From assembly GCA_963732925.1 (NCBI GenBank), contig CAVTBJ010000004.1:1-64000 (forward strand): a stretch of 64,000 nucleotides of DNA. The letters are read 5' to 3'. The notes under the pieces were generated by a model that was given only the letters and a program-made list of their open reading frames with translations, made no database searches and was not told where the DNA came from. Position 1 is the first letter of the stretch; the number at the start of each line of letters is the position of its first letter. The DNA comes from DASZRZ01 sp963732925. GTDB taxonomy: Bacteria; Acidobacteriota; Terriglobia; Terriglobales; Acidobacteriaceae. A program made the translations under genes and the position numbers. This document shows, in pieces, positions 57,167 through 64,000 of this stretch.

Positions 57167-57724
57167 TTGAAGATTGGAGGCGTGGGCGACTCCACAGCAA
57201 ATAATAACAGGAGCTTGCCCAGAAATAAAGCAGATGAGGCAAGCACTGTTTTGGGGGTGGCCACAGTGTTTGACGCTATCGGTGCATTCTTGGCGAGTCA
57301 ACATCACCTTTATTCGGCGTATGGCTTATTTCTGGGAGCCATCGCGCTGGCCAGCGTCGCAATCATAGCAACGTATCTGGATGAATACCGCATAAAGCAA
57401 GGCAAGGAGCAGCTCGGTCGTATTCTCGTTGAACTTTCTGGATGCGAGCGCACCGCCTATAGCGGCACCAGCGCGAAAGAGTATGACCAATTAAACCGGC
57501 AAATTGAAAACATCAAATACAAGATTGGAGAGATCGGAAAGAAGTATTTCGATTCGTCCGTGGAATCGCGCTTCCTTGCGGTGAATGTTTTGGATGTTCA
57601 GCTAGACGAAGCAACGAAAGGGCAGTTTCTACTTCCCGGGCGGGGCGAGTTTTGGCCAATGTATCAACAGATCAAAGGATGGCGAATCTTTCTAGATAAA
57701 TTTCTTCAGGAATTACGTCGTTGA
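57167..57724 (+). CDS. Hypothetical membrane protein of the accessory island
   Basis: 185 aa from TTG 57167. Two membrane segments (ASTVLGVATVFDAIGAFLAS, YGLFLGAIALASVAIIATYL), then a cytoplasmic helical domain (KEYDQLNRQIENIKYKIGEI). No family recognised. Lower GC than the rest of the window; 4 bp after the previous gene, so probably one transcript with it. Confidence 0.6.
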   Translation: MKIGGVGDSTANNNRSLPRNKADEASTVLGVATVFDAIGAFLASQHHLYSAYGLFLGAIALASVAIIATYLDEYRIKQGKEQLGRILVELSGCERTAYSGTSAKEYDQLNRQIENIKYKIGEIGKKYFDSSVESRFLAVNVLDVQLDEATKGQFLLPGRGEFWPMYQQIKGWRIFLDKFLQELRR

Positions 57725-57750
57725 TTGCTGCTAAAACCCAGGGGTGGTTC

Positions 57751-58125
57751 TCAGTTTTTCGGCGGAAAAATTACATTAATCCTTCCTTGCTTTGCGGCCC
57801 GATCTAATTGGTAGATCGCCCGCAGCTTTCCGGCCCAATATGCCACAATTGCGACCGCGATAAATGCTAGCCAATGCAAGACTACTTCGCTTTCTTTGGG
57901 CGCTTGTCCAAGGTAGCATCTTCCCGCTTTATGGGCTCCGTGTTTACCATCTTTCGCAGATACATCAGCAAATCGCTGCTCGTCCACTAGCACTTTCTTT
58001 GCCGTGTTTTTTTTGTCTCTATCTTTATTTTGCACAGTGTTTTTCCACAATCTGAGGATGGAATGCACAGCGCTGAATGCATTCACGCTTTGGGCCCGCG
58101 ATTTACTTTGTGTAACGATTCGGAT
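57751..58125 (-). CDS. Possible small membrane protein, start uncertain
   Basis: The minus-strand frame ends VVLHWLAFIAVAIVAYWAGK, then LRAIYQLDRAAKQGRINVIF, which looks like a real membrane anchor and tail. The frame is open up to 58203 but its 5' part runs through the tRNA gene, so the true start must lie below 58129; no ATG is available there. Could be a remnant. Confidence 0.3.
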   Translation of the reverse strand: MRIVTQSKSRAQSVNAFSAVHSILRLWKNTVQNKDRDKKNTAKKVLVDEQRFADVSAKDGKHGAHKAGRCYLGQAPKESEVVLHWLAFIAVAIVAYWAGKLRAIYQLDRAAKQGRINVIFPPKN

Positions 58126-58128
58126 AAC

Positions 58129-58213
58129 GGAGGCCGACTGGAAGGTTCCAGGACCCGTCTTATAAACGGGAAATTGTCTCGTGGACAATGGTGTTCGAAT
58201 CACCCGGCCTCCG
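58129..58213 (+). tRNA. Allo-tRNA-like gene, anticodon UAU, long variable arm
   Basis: 85 nt fold completely. Acceptor 8 bp: GGAGGCCG (58129-58136) with CGGCCTCC (58205-58212). D arm CTGGA-AGGT-TCCAG. Anticodon arm CCCGT-CTTATAA-ACGGG, giving anticodon UAU (58161-58163). Variable arm ATTGTC-TCGTG-GACAAT, 6 bp. T arm only 4 bp: GGTG-TTCGAAT-CACC. Discriminator G58213; CCA not encoded. The 8/4 split of the 12-bp acceptor-T helix, long variable arm and G73 match allo-tRNAs, which are mostly serine acceptors, not any standard isoleucine tRNA. AUA would be the decoded codon. It lies in a low-GC accessory island near a transposase. Confidence 0.8.
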
Positions 58214-58849
58214 CATCCTTGGGGCCAGTCTACCTCTTTTGACCCCTTCTCGTGGACATGCCTTTCACGGTGTGTCGCAAGTCTTCATTTCTGTGTCAGG
58301 TGCATAGTTGTGGCGCGGCTTTCAGCCGCGCCACGACGGTCGGCCACACTCTGGGGCTTTAGCCCTTGAGGAAGCCAGAGTGCCCCCTCCTTCCGCCCGC
58401 ATTCGGCGGACGTGGGATGTTCCTGTCAACCCCTCCGGTACCCCTCTTCCGAGCTATCCCACTGCATCGTATCGGGATATATTTTCCGCCGCCGTGTCAC
58501 ACTACACCCCTATCGCTTGCTAAACTGGAAGTAGAGAATCTTTTCTCGCTCGCAGCGAGGCCAAAGTCCCTCTGACCGCGAAGCGCGAACCTGAAATTCC
58601 TTTGTTTTCTATATTTTGATCTAACCGGTCTTGCTTCCAATATTTTGCGCGGCCATTCCCGCTAACTTCAACATTCCAAAGATTCACGTCAGGGAGGGGG
58701 GAGGGGGTACCTTCCGAACCGCAGCATCAGCCCGCCCGGCACAAGCAATTTGTGCTGCCGCTGCTCGAAGTTCGACGTTCGAACGCGCTGGTCGCGCGCA
58801 GCCCCCTCACGTGCAGGCGCAACTCCATGCGAGAATGCATCCAGCTAGT
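58214..58849. other. Intergenic region with REP-like hairpins
   Basis: About 640 bp. The hairpins GTGGCGCGGCT-TTC-AGCCGCGCCAC (58310-58334) and GGGCT-TT-AGCCC (58354-58365) are intergenic repeats common in Acidobacteria. Short plus-strand open frames here have no coding signature. Codons upstream of 58850 in the next gene's frame are also not convincing. Confidence 0.5.
58310..58334. repeat. REP-like palindrome
   Basis: Perfect 11-bp stem with loop TTC, followed 20 bp later by GGGCTTTAGCCC. Confidence 0.6.
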
Positions 58850-59575
58850 ATGCTTCCTCGATTCCAGGCCGCGATGCCCCTCTCCCCCGCAGGGTTTCAG
58901 CACCGGACGCGTCAGCTCGCGCTTTACTTGAGCTTGGGCTTTGTCACTGTTCCGCTGCTTAGCTCATTGCTGTTCGCCCAGGGAATCCAGACCGCCGGCC
59001 ACGAAACCCTCGTAAACCTCCCCGATGCTGTGGTTCAGCAGCCATACTCGCATCAGCTCGAAGAGCCGCCCGCAGGCGCGCCGCCCTGGGCATGGCATCT
59101 GGCCTCCGGCACGCTTCCGCCCGGACTGACCGTCAATCCTGACGGAACAATCACGGGAACGCCCACGGCCGTGGGTTCCTTCCGCTGGCAGATGCAAGCC
59201 ACGGATTCGGCCACAACTCCGGCTGCAGTCTCCTACCAGGTTGAGCTGGCCGTCCGCCCGCAACTGGAAATGCAGTGGGATGCCCAGCCATCGCTCGATT
59301 CCGATACCATTCAGGGCAGAGTGCGCGTCATCAATCACAGCCAGGAATCGCTGAACCTGACGGTCATCGTGGTGGCCATCAATGAGATCGGCAAGGCCTT
59401 CGCTCTCGGATATCAGCACTTCGATTTTGCCCCGGGATCGCAGGTGATTGACTTCGGGTCCAGTCTGCCGCGCGGCAGTTACCTGGTGCATGCGGACGCG
59501 ATTGGGGTAAGCGCCACATCCGCCGCCAGCCTCTACTCCGGACTGCAGACGCCGCAGCCCCTCGTGGTACCGTGA
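58850..59575 (+). CDS. Secreted protein with putative-Ig (He_PIG) domain
   Basis: About 241 aa from ATG 58850. Signal segment LALYLSLGFVTVPLLSSLLF. One He_PIG domain: VQQPYSHQLEEPPAGAPPWA, WHLASGTLPPGLTVNPDGTI and TGTPTAVGSFRWQMQATDS. A second beta domain contains LNLTVIVVAINEIGKAFALG. Earlier starts in frame give an implausible Arg/Ala-rich leader. Overlaps the carbonic anhydrase gene start by 4 bp. Confidence 0.7.
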   Translation: MLPRFQAAMPLSPAGFQHRTRQLALYLSLGFVTVPLLSSLLFAQGIQTAGHETLVNLPDAVVQQPYSHQLEEPPAGAPPWAWHLASGTLPPGLTVNPDGTITGTPTAVGSFRWQMQATDSATTPAAVSYQVELAVRPQLEMQWDAQPSLDSDTIQGRVRVINHSQESLNLTVIVVAINEIGKAFALGYQHFDFAPGSQVIDFGSSLPRGSYLVHADAIGVSATSAASLYSGLQTPQPLVVP

Positions 59576-60150
59576 TAGCGATGAAGAGAATTCTGCAAGG
59601 CGTCGTACGCTTCCAGAACGATGTGTTTCCCCGGCAGAAGAAGCACTTCGAGCGGCTTGCCGGCAGCCAGTCCCCCGAGTACCTGTTTATCACCTGCTCG
59701 GATTCCCGGGTGGTTCCCAGCCTGATCACCCAGACCGAGCCCGGGGAGCTGTTTATCATCCGCAACGCGGGCAACATTGTCCCGCCCTACAGTGATTTTC
59801 CGGGGGGTGTTTCCGCCACCATCGAATACGCGGTCGTGGCGTTAGGGGTAAGACATATCGTCGTTTGCGGCCATACAGACTGCGGCGCCATGAAGGGGAT
59901 TCTGGATCCGGAGAGCGTCCGGGAGATGCGCAGCGTGGCCAACTGGCTGCACCACGCGGATGCCGCCCGCCAGGTAGTTCAGGATGTCCACCCGGAGCTC
60001 GAGGGCGATGCCCGGCTGCCGGCAATTACCCGCGAAAACGTAGCCGCACAACTGCGCAACCTGGCAACCCATCCCTGCGTTGCCGCCCGCCAGGCAAACG
60101 GCACTCTGGGGCTTTATGGATGGGTCTATAACATCGGGAAGCGAGTTTAG
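59572..60150 (+). CDS. Beta-carbonic anhydrase
   Basis: 192 aa zinc enzyme interconverting CO2 and bicarbonate. Zinc ligands C42 (ITCSDSRVVP, with D44/R46 dyad), H101 and C104 (VVCGHTDCGAMKG). FIIRNAGNIVPPY and LYGWVYNIGKRV are also typical. GTG 59572 or ATG 59581 starts it. Its 3' end overlaps the convergent gene by 4 bp. Confidence 0.93.
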   Translation: MIAMKRILQGVVRFQNDVFPRQKKHFERLAGSQSPEYLFITCSDSRVVPSLITQTEPGELFIIRNAGNIVPPYSDFPGGVSATIEYAVVALGVRHIVVCGHTDCGAMKGILDPESVREMRSVANWLHHADAARQVVQDVHPELEGDARLPAITRENVAAQLRNLATHPCVAARQANGTLGLYGWVYNIGKRV

Positions 60151-60618
60151 AAGTCCTCGGCGATTACAGATGCCGCAAGCGGGAACGTTCCGGGCGGATT
60201 GGGCCGCAAGCAAGCGGCTGCGGCAGGCTGAACCCCTTTTATTTTAAATGCAGATTCAGAGTGGACCAGTTTCCGGCTGTCAAAAGAACTCAGTCTGCGC
60301 ACATCGCTGCTCCGGCCGTCCTTGGTTTCGGCATGCACCTCATAATCGGCGTTGACGGAGAGCGCATTGAAGCGGTAGTTGCCTTGCTTGTCTGCGATGT
60401 AGGTTTTTACCGTTAGATCTTTGATGTTCTTCAGATACACGATCGCATCGGACAACCGGCTGATCGGAGCCGTCGGTCACCTGGCCCACTAACGTACGCA
60501 CCGCGGACTCCTTGCCCCTCTGCGCCGAAGCGCCGGGGCCAGAGAAAACGGCCAGCAACGCGCACGCCACGACGACCAGGGCTCCTGCTCGGTTCACAAC
60601 TGTCCCTCCCTTGGGCAT
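60147..60618 (-). CDS. Carboxypeptidase-regulatory-like secreted protein 1 (frameshifted)
   Basis: About 156 aa. MPKGGTVVNRAGALVVVACA starts at 60618 with a signal peptide ending near ASAQ. RTLVGQVTDGSDQPV opens a CarboxypepD_reg-like fold, and after a frame change near 60465 it continues DAIVYLKNIKDLTVKTYIAD, KQGNYRFNALSVNADYEVHA and ends VIAEDF. This small beta-sandwich type is abundant in Acidobacteria; function unknown. Confidence 0.75.
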
Positions 60619-60649
60619 CGTCGATTGCTCTATTATCCTGCAATTTTCC

Positions 60650-61051
60650 TTATTTGCTAAGGCCGGGGGTATCTTTGGTAAGGTGGAGCCCGATGTCGAC
60701 TCTCTCATCGTTTTCGATCGGTACGCTCACTTCGGGCGGGGATTGCCCCTTGGGCATTTTGATGTCGGCCCACACGATATAATTGGCCTTCCCGGCCGGG
60801 ACCCGCTGGGCAAATTCGCCCGGCGGTCGGAAACCAGGCGCCACTTCGCTTTTTTGTCCTCGGCGCGGCGAATACGGACGGGAACGCCGGCCATGGGCCG
60901 CCCATCTGCGGTCCATACCGTCCCGAAAATCAGCGCATAAGGCGGGGGTTCGTTTTTCTTTTATTTCCCTCGCCGGCTGCCAGCCGGAAAGGAGCAGGAC
61001 AAGCAAGCAACAGCGCCGCGGGCCGCCTGTTCCGCAGGCTGCGGGATCCAC
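60650..61051 (-). CDS. Carboxypeptidase-regulatory-like secreted protein 2 (frameshifted)
   Basis: About 133 aa. Repaired reading from GTG 61051: a hydrophobic leader CCLLVLLLSGWQP, then YALIFGTVWTADGRPMAGVP and VRIRRAEDKKAKWRLVSDRR. The same-frame remainder GEFAQRVPAGKANYIVWADI and VSVPIENDERVDIGLHL is intact. Two indels (an extra C in the C5 run near 60947; one G missing near 60823) explain the breaks. Same fold and probably same transcript as protein 1. Confidence 0.7.
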   Translation of the reverse strand: MDPAACGTGGPRRCCLLVLLLSGWQPAREIKEKRTPALCADFRDGMDRRWAAHGRRSRPYSPRRGQKSEVAPGFRPPGEFAQRVPAGKANYIVWADIKMPKGQSPPEVSVPIENDERVDIGLHLTKDTPGLSK

Positions 61052-61076
61052 TGCAGGACCGGCGCCTCTCTGCGCG

Positions 61077-61286
61077 TCAGGAATAGTCACCGTCCTCTTC
61101 TTCCTCTTCTTCCTCGTCTTCGTCGTCTTCGTCTTCATCCACGGCAACCAGTTCCAGCGGCTCCGTGGTTACAACCTCCAGGTCTGTGCCACACTCCGGA
61201 CAGGAAACGATTTCTCCTTCATCCACGTCTTCAGCTTCGATATCCAGATCACTTTCGCACTCTGGGCATATGGTGCGTTCCGCCAT
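61077..61286 (-). CDS. LysW-like zinc-ribbon protein with acidic tail
   Basis: 69 aa. ERTICPECESDLDIEAEDVD, then EGEIVSCPECGTDLEVVTTE resembles the amino-group carrier protein LysW: zinc ligands C7, C10, C29, C32 and the GEIVSCPECGTDLEVV strand. LysW carriers end in EDWGE, whose terminal Glu carries the substrate. Here the tail is a run of Asp/Glu ending DGDYS, so canonical carrier function is doubtful. No lysX/argX ligase gene is adjacent. Confidence 0.7.
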   Translation of the reverse strand: MAERTICPECESDLDIEAEDVDEGEIVSCPECGTDLEVVTTEPLELVAVDEDEDDEDEEEEEEEDGDYS

Positions 61287-61608
61287 GATTTGCTATGCCT
61301 CCGTCTCCAGCAGCTATTGAACTGTTCTTGATATTATTTAGAGGGTCGCGCGGGAACCCGTCAAAGGAAAAGTGCGGGGTACCCCTGTCCAGGGACAGGT
61401 AAGGCAGCACCTGCGAGGGCCCCCCTGGAAAAAGAAACGCAATCTTCCAGGGTTTTGCCCATTGGATGCAGCAACGCTGGTCCTCGCTGCCGGCATCTTG
61501 ATCACGGTCGATTCTGTTTTTGGCGCGAATGGATTGGCTTCCACTGGCTGGGCGATGTTTTTTCCCGGTCTCGCCCGGACTGTAAAATTCGACTCCCGGA
61601 GCACTGAA
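61287..61608. other. Intergenic region between divergent genes
   Basis: 322 bp. On the minus strand TTGACG (61364-61359) could be a -35 element for the LysW-like gene, with an AT-rich TAAATAAT about 18-20 bp downstream. Otherwise no feature. Confidence 0.35.
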
Positions 61609-62503
61609 TTGCCCACGACTCGATATCGCGGAACTCGGCGGCGGCGGCACGGTGGTGGCAGCGGCGGCGGCTACAACATGAGCCTGAGCTTTCCCCCGTT
61701 CACCCGGGCCATCAAGTGGCTCATCATCATCAACGTCGCCGTATATTTTTTCCTGCTGATCGCGGGGCTGGTTGCGCCGGGTTCGTCCGTGCTGTTCAAT
61801 ACGTTTTTCGCGCTGTTCCCTGCCCTGGTGGCGCATGGCTACATCTGGCAGATCTTCAGCTACGCCTTCCTGCACGCCGGCTTGTGGCATATCCTGATCA
61901 ACATGCTCATGCTGTGGATGTTCGGCGCCCAGCTGGAAATGGACATCGGCCACAAGCAGTTCCTGGAGTTTTATTTCTTCTGTGTTTTCGGCGCGGCTCT
62001 GACCACTTTGCGTCCTGTCCTTTCGCCGGGGTCCTGGGGCTCTCTCCCTTTGTGGCCACCATCGGAGCCTCCGGCGGAGTGATAGGGAGTCCTGCTGGCC
62101 TTTGGGATGCTCTACGGGGATCGCGAGATCTTCATGTTCCCGCTCCCATTCTCCATTAAGGCCAAGTATATGGTCGCGATCCTGGTACTGATCGTGCTGG
62201 CCAGCACCCTTCAGCCCGGGCCCGGCGGCATGGCCAACATGGCCCATCTGGGCGGCCTGCTTTTCGCCTATCTTTATCTGAAGTTCCTGCCCCGCCGCGG
62301 CCTGACCTACGGATTCTCCGAGCGCTATTTCGGAGCGCGCAATTCCTACTACCGCTGGAAGCGTCGCCGCGCTGCCCGCAAGTTCGAGGTCTACATGCGA
62401 AAGCACGACTCCAAACAGTTTTTTGACGAGTACGGAAATTTTCGTGAGCCGGAAACATGGGACCAGAAAGGACGGGGAGGATCGTTCTCCCTGGGTGAAT
62501 TGA
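61609..62503 (+). CDS. Rhomboid-family intramembrane serine protease (frameshifted)
   Basis: About 296 aa. Basic Gly/Arg-rich N-terminus from TTG 61609 (TTRYRGTRRRRHGGG), then FTRAIKWLIIINVAVYFFLL, YIWQIFSYAFLHAGLWHILI (first His) and NMLMLWMFGAQLEMDIGHKQ. After a frame change near 62010 comes FVATIGASGGVIG, the catalytic Ser motif GASG. After another near 62090 comes LLAFGMLYGDREIFMF and NMAHLGGLLFAYLYL with the catalytic His. A third change near 62490 probably gives the end W-V-N at 62503. Active-site residues are all present. Confidence 0.8.
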
Positions 62504-62592
62504 TCAGCTTACGTCCTGATGAGTTGAGGAACAGTTTTGTCTTGGATACTCAGCCACGCTACGCTTGCGGGACAAAGTGCGCGGATGGCGTG

Positions 62593-63006
62593 TCAGCGCT
62601 TCTTGGCTGGGCGCAAGAAACTCAAACCGCAGCGCATTCCACTGCGATAGCAGACTCGGGCACTGAGGACCAGCGACTTCTCCAGTCCGGGAAATGCCAT
62701 CTCCATGGTCACCACCTGGCCGGGCGGCCATTCCCCTGTCCGGGATCACACAGCCTGCTCCACCTTCACCCAAGTCCACGCACTGGCCCGCGATGGGAAT
62801 TCGCCACACTGGAACCGATGCCGCGAACCAGGAGAGGCGCTTCCACCGCATGCCTCATATAGCGCCTGTAACTCTGCTTCATCTGGGAGCCAATTGGGTA
62901 CGGTGACGCTTTTCCGAACAAGTCGATAGGAGACATAGTCTTCCAGCGCTACGATCTTACACCCTGCCGGCGCCCGGTTCTTCCGCTCAAATTCACTTGC
63001 ACCCAT
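62593..63006 (-). CDS. PilZ-domain protein (frameshifted)
   Basis: Repaired from MGASEFERKNRAPAGCKIVA (63006): an N-terminal helical part, SRHRFQC-like basic stretch, then CVDLGEGGAGCVIP, GQVVTMEMAFPGLEKSLVLS and ARVCYRSGMRCGLSFLRPAK. The D-x-G-x-G-G-x-G pattern and V-x-Y-R...C-G-x-x-F end mark a PilZ domain, a c-di-GMP receptor. At least two frame changes (near 62835 and 62735). The RxxxR binding arginines cannot be placed with certainty. Confidence 0.65.
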
Positions 63007-63095
63007 ACGGTTAATGCGGAAGAGAGACTCCTGTTCGGATCTGCCCCCGGAGGAAACAACAGCAGCGCTGGCGGCCAGCACAGATCTCGGAAACA

Positions 63096-63121
63096 AAGGC
63101 CGCCAAGTCCCGGGCGGCCTT
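63096..63121 (-). terminator. Terminator hairpin after ompH
   Basis: AAGGCCGCC and GGCGGCCTT form a perfect 9-bp stem with an 8-nt loop; TGTTT follows on the minus strand. Just past the OmpH/Skp stop. Confidence 0.75.
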
Positions 63122-63138
63122 GAATCATCCGCATCGGA

Positions 63139-63794
63139 CTACCTCGGCGGAGCGTGAGTCGCGGGAGCGGTGCGCTGGGCTTTGCCGCGCTCGGCGCATT
63201 AGGCTCGCTTGAGGGCGCCGCCACACCGGACGCCTTGTTGTACGCCTCCACGATCTCCTGCGTCAGGTCGATAGGCTCCGCTACCCAGACAACCTCGCCC
63301 TGCGGCCAGGGCTGCGAGGAGTCCAGAATGACAGCGTAGTTCCTTTTCTTGGCATAGTCCGCCAGCACCGGCCCCAGCTTCTGCAGGATCTTGCCCGCAA
63401 TTTCATCGCGTTCCTGCTGGAATTCGGTTTGCGCGTCTTCTGCCTGCCGCTGCAGCGACTTCTGCTTGGTTTCGATGTCCCGCACCATGTTGTTGCGAGC
63501 ATCGTCATTAAGCTTGCTGCCTTGGGTTTGCAGCTGCTTTTTCAGATCGTCCACTTCCTGGCTGAGCTTCTGCAATTCCGACTGCTTGGGGCCGTACTTG
63601 GTCTGCAGCTCTTGAAACGCGCGGTGGCCTTCATTGGTCGCCAGAATTGCCGCCTGGATGTCCACAATTCCGATCTTCGTGGGCAGAGGGCCGGAGGGAG
63701 CCGGGGCGGTCGCCGGCTTGGCGGCCGGGTCCTGAGCCATACCTGCAGCTACCAGGACCAATGGCAAAATTGCAGTCAATACTTTGCGGTTCAT
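63139..63794 (-). CDS. OmpH/Skp-family periplasmic chaperone
   Basis: About 217 aa. Signal peptide KVLTAILPLVLVAAGMAQ, a Pro/Ala linker, then IGIVDIQAAILATNEGHRAF and a long coiled coil (SELQKLSQEVDDLKKQLQTQ, RDIETKQKSLQRQAEDAQTE). C-terminal beta part is YAVILDSSQPWPQGEVVWVA and PIDLTQEIVEAYN. Skp holds unfolded outer-membrane proteins. The frame stays open past 63139; a one-base shift near 63175 gives a stop at 63139 before the terminator, my preferred end. Confidence 0.88.
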
Positions 63795-63904
63795 CAATTT
63801 GCGTCGAACTCCTTCAGCGACTTTCGGGAAAATCTCGGCATTCATCCCGGCGGTGACCGGGGGCATTCATGGAGAGACGAATTTCGAGAATCTAGATTTT
63901 TTCA

Positions 63905-63933
63905 ATTATAGATTTCGCCTCTGGAAAGCGCAA
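63905..63933 (-). promoter_or_regulatory. Promoter of ompH-like gene
   Basis: Minus strand TTGCGC (63933-63928), 17-bp spacer, TATAAT (63910-63905); about 110 bp upstream of the chaperone start. Confidence 0.6.
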
Positions 63934-64000
63934 TCAAGTGCCCGGGCGGGGTCTGCTGGCAGGCTACGCGTCTCAGAAGGTTGTGCTTACCGTTACCCGG
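63934..64000. other. Right edge of window
   Basis: On the minus strand a short open frame enters from the edge and stops near 63905; too short to identify. Confidence 0.3.

Noticed and set aside
58161..58163. tRNA-Ile2 or tRNA-Leu(UAA) instead of an allo-tRNA
   Set aside because: The long variable arm excludes tRNA-Ile; the 7-nt loop CTTATAA places UAU, not UAA, and the 8/4 helix split is not that of tRNA-Leu.

Overview
The window is two unrelated genomes joined end to end. Bases 1 to about 8850 are very GC-rich. They carry an actinobacterial-type catabolic cluster: acyl-CoA synthetase, enoyl-CoA hydratase, SDR, a two-subunit CoA-transferase, two luciferase-like monooxygenases, a SnoaL-like protein and a sugar-type ABC binding protein. 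From about 8850 to 64000 the DNA is about 60% GC, with gene content and intergenic repeats typical of Acidobacteria (Koribacter/Terriglobia type). At the joint, the 5' part of the binding-protein gene (minus strand) and the 5' part of a gamma-carbonic-anhydrase gene (plus strand) are both missing at the same point. This is best explained by a chimeric assembly. The taxonomic labels are inferences from gene content and composition.

Actinobacterial part (1-8850). Genes are often divergent with only 22-26 bp between start codons. Three of these promoter regions share a palindrome close to AACCTGACGTCAGTATAT, probably one regulator's operator. Many genes are split by single-base indels.

Acidobacterial part. 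9-19 kb is clean housekeeping DNA: hisS, an M50 protease, trpS, scpA, scpB, a pseudouridine synthase, a ROK kinase, mutM and purA. 19-30 kb holds a secreted beta-propeller protein, an M28 peptidase, a methyltransferase, a divergent class III cyclase-like protein, proline dehydrogenase and trxB. 30-40 kb has two single-domain response regulators, a HAMP/PP2C phosphatase, a ccmF-ccmH cytochrome c maturation operon and a membrane histidine kinase. 40-47 kb is the SOS mutagenesis cassette imuA-imuB-dnaE2; all three genes carry in-frame palindromic repeat insertions. 47-55.6 kb has a dienelactone-hydrolase-like pseudoenzyme, dgt, an OmpA-like protein, ogt, a BON protein, a CDF transporter, a HIT protein and rpsA.

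55.8-58.6 kb is a lower-GC accessory island: an IS1595/ISXO2-type transposase, two orphan genes, and an 85-nt gene for a non-canonical long-variable-arm tRNA. That tRNA has an 8-bp acceptor stem, a 4-bp T stem and a UAU anticodon, the architecture of an allo-tRNA. The right end (58.8-64 kb) has a putative-Ig protein, a beta-carbonic anhydrase, two carboxypeptidase-regulatory-like proteins, a LysW-like zinc ribbon with an acidic tail, a rhomboid protease, a PilZ protein and an OmpH/Skp chaperone.

Frameshifts cluster in 1-8 kb, the cyclase gene, rpsA, the transposase and 60-63 kb. In rpsA, which is essential, five separate frame changes each disappear on removing one base, so most breaks are read as sequence errors rather than pseudogenes.
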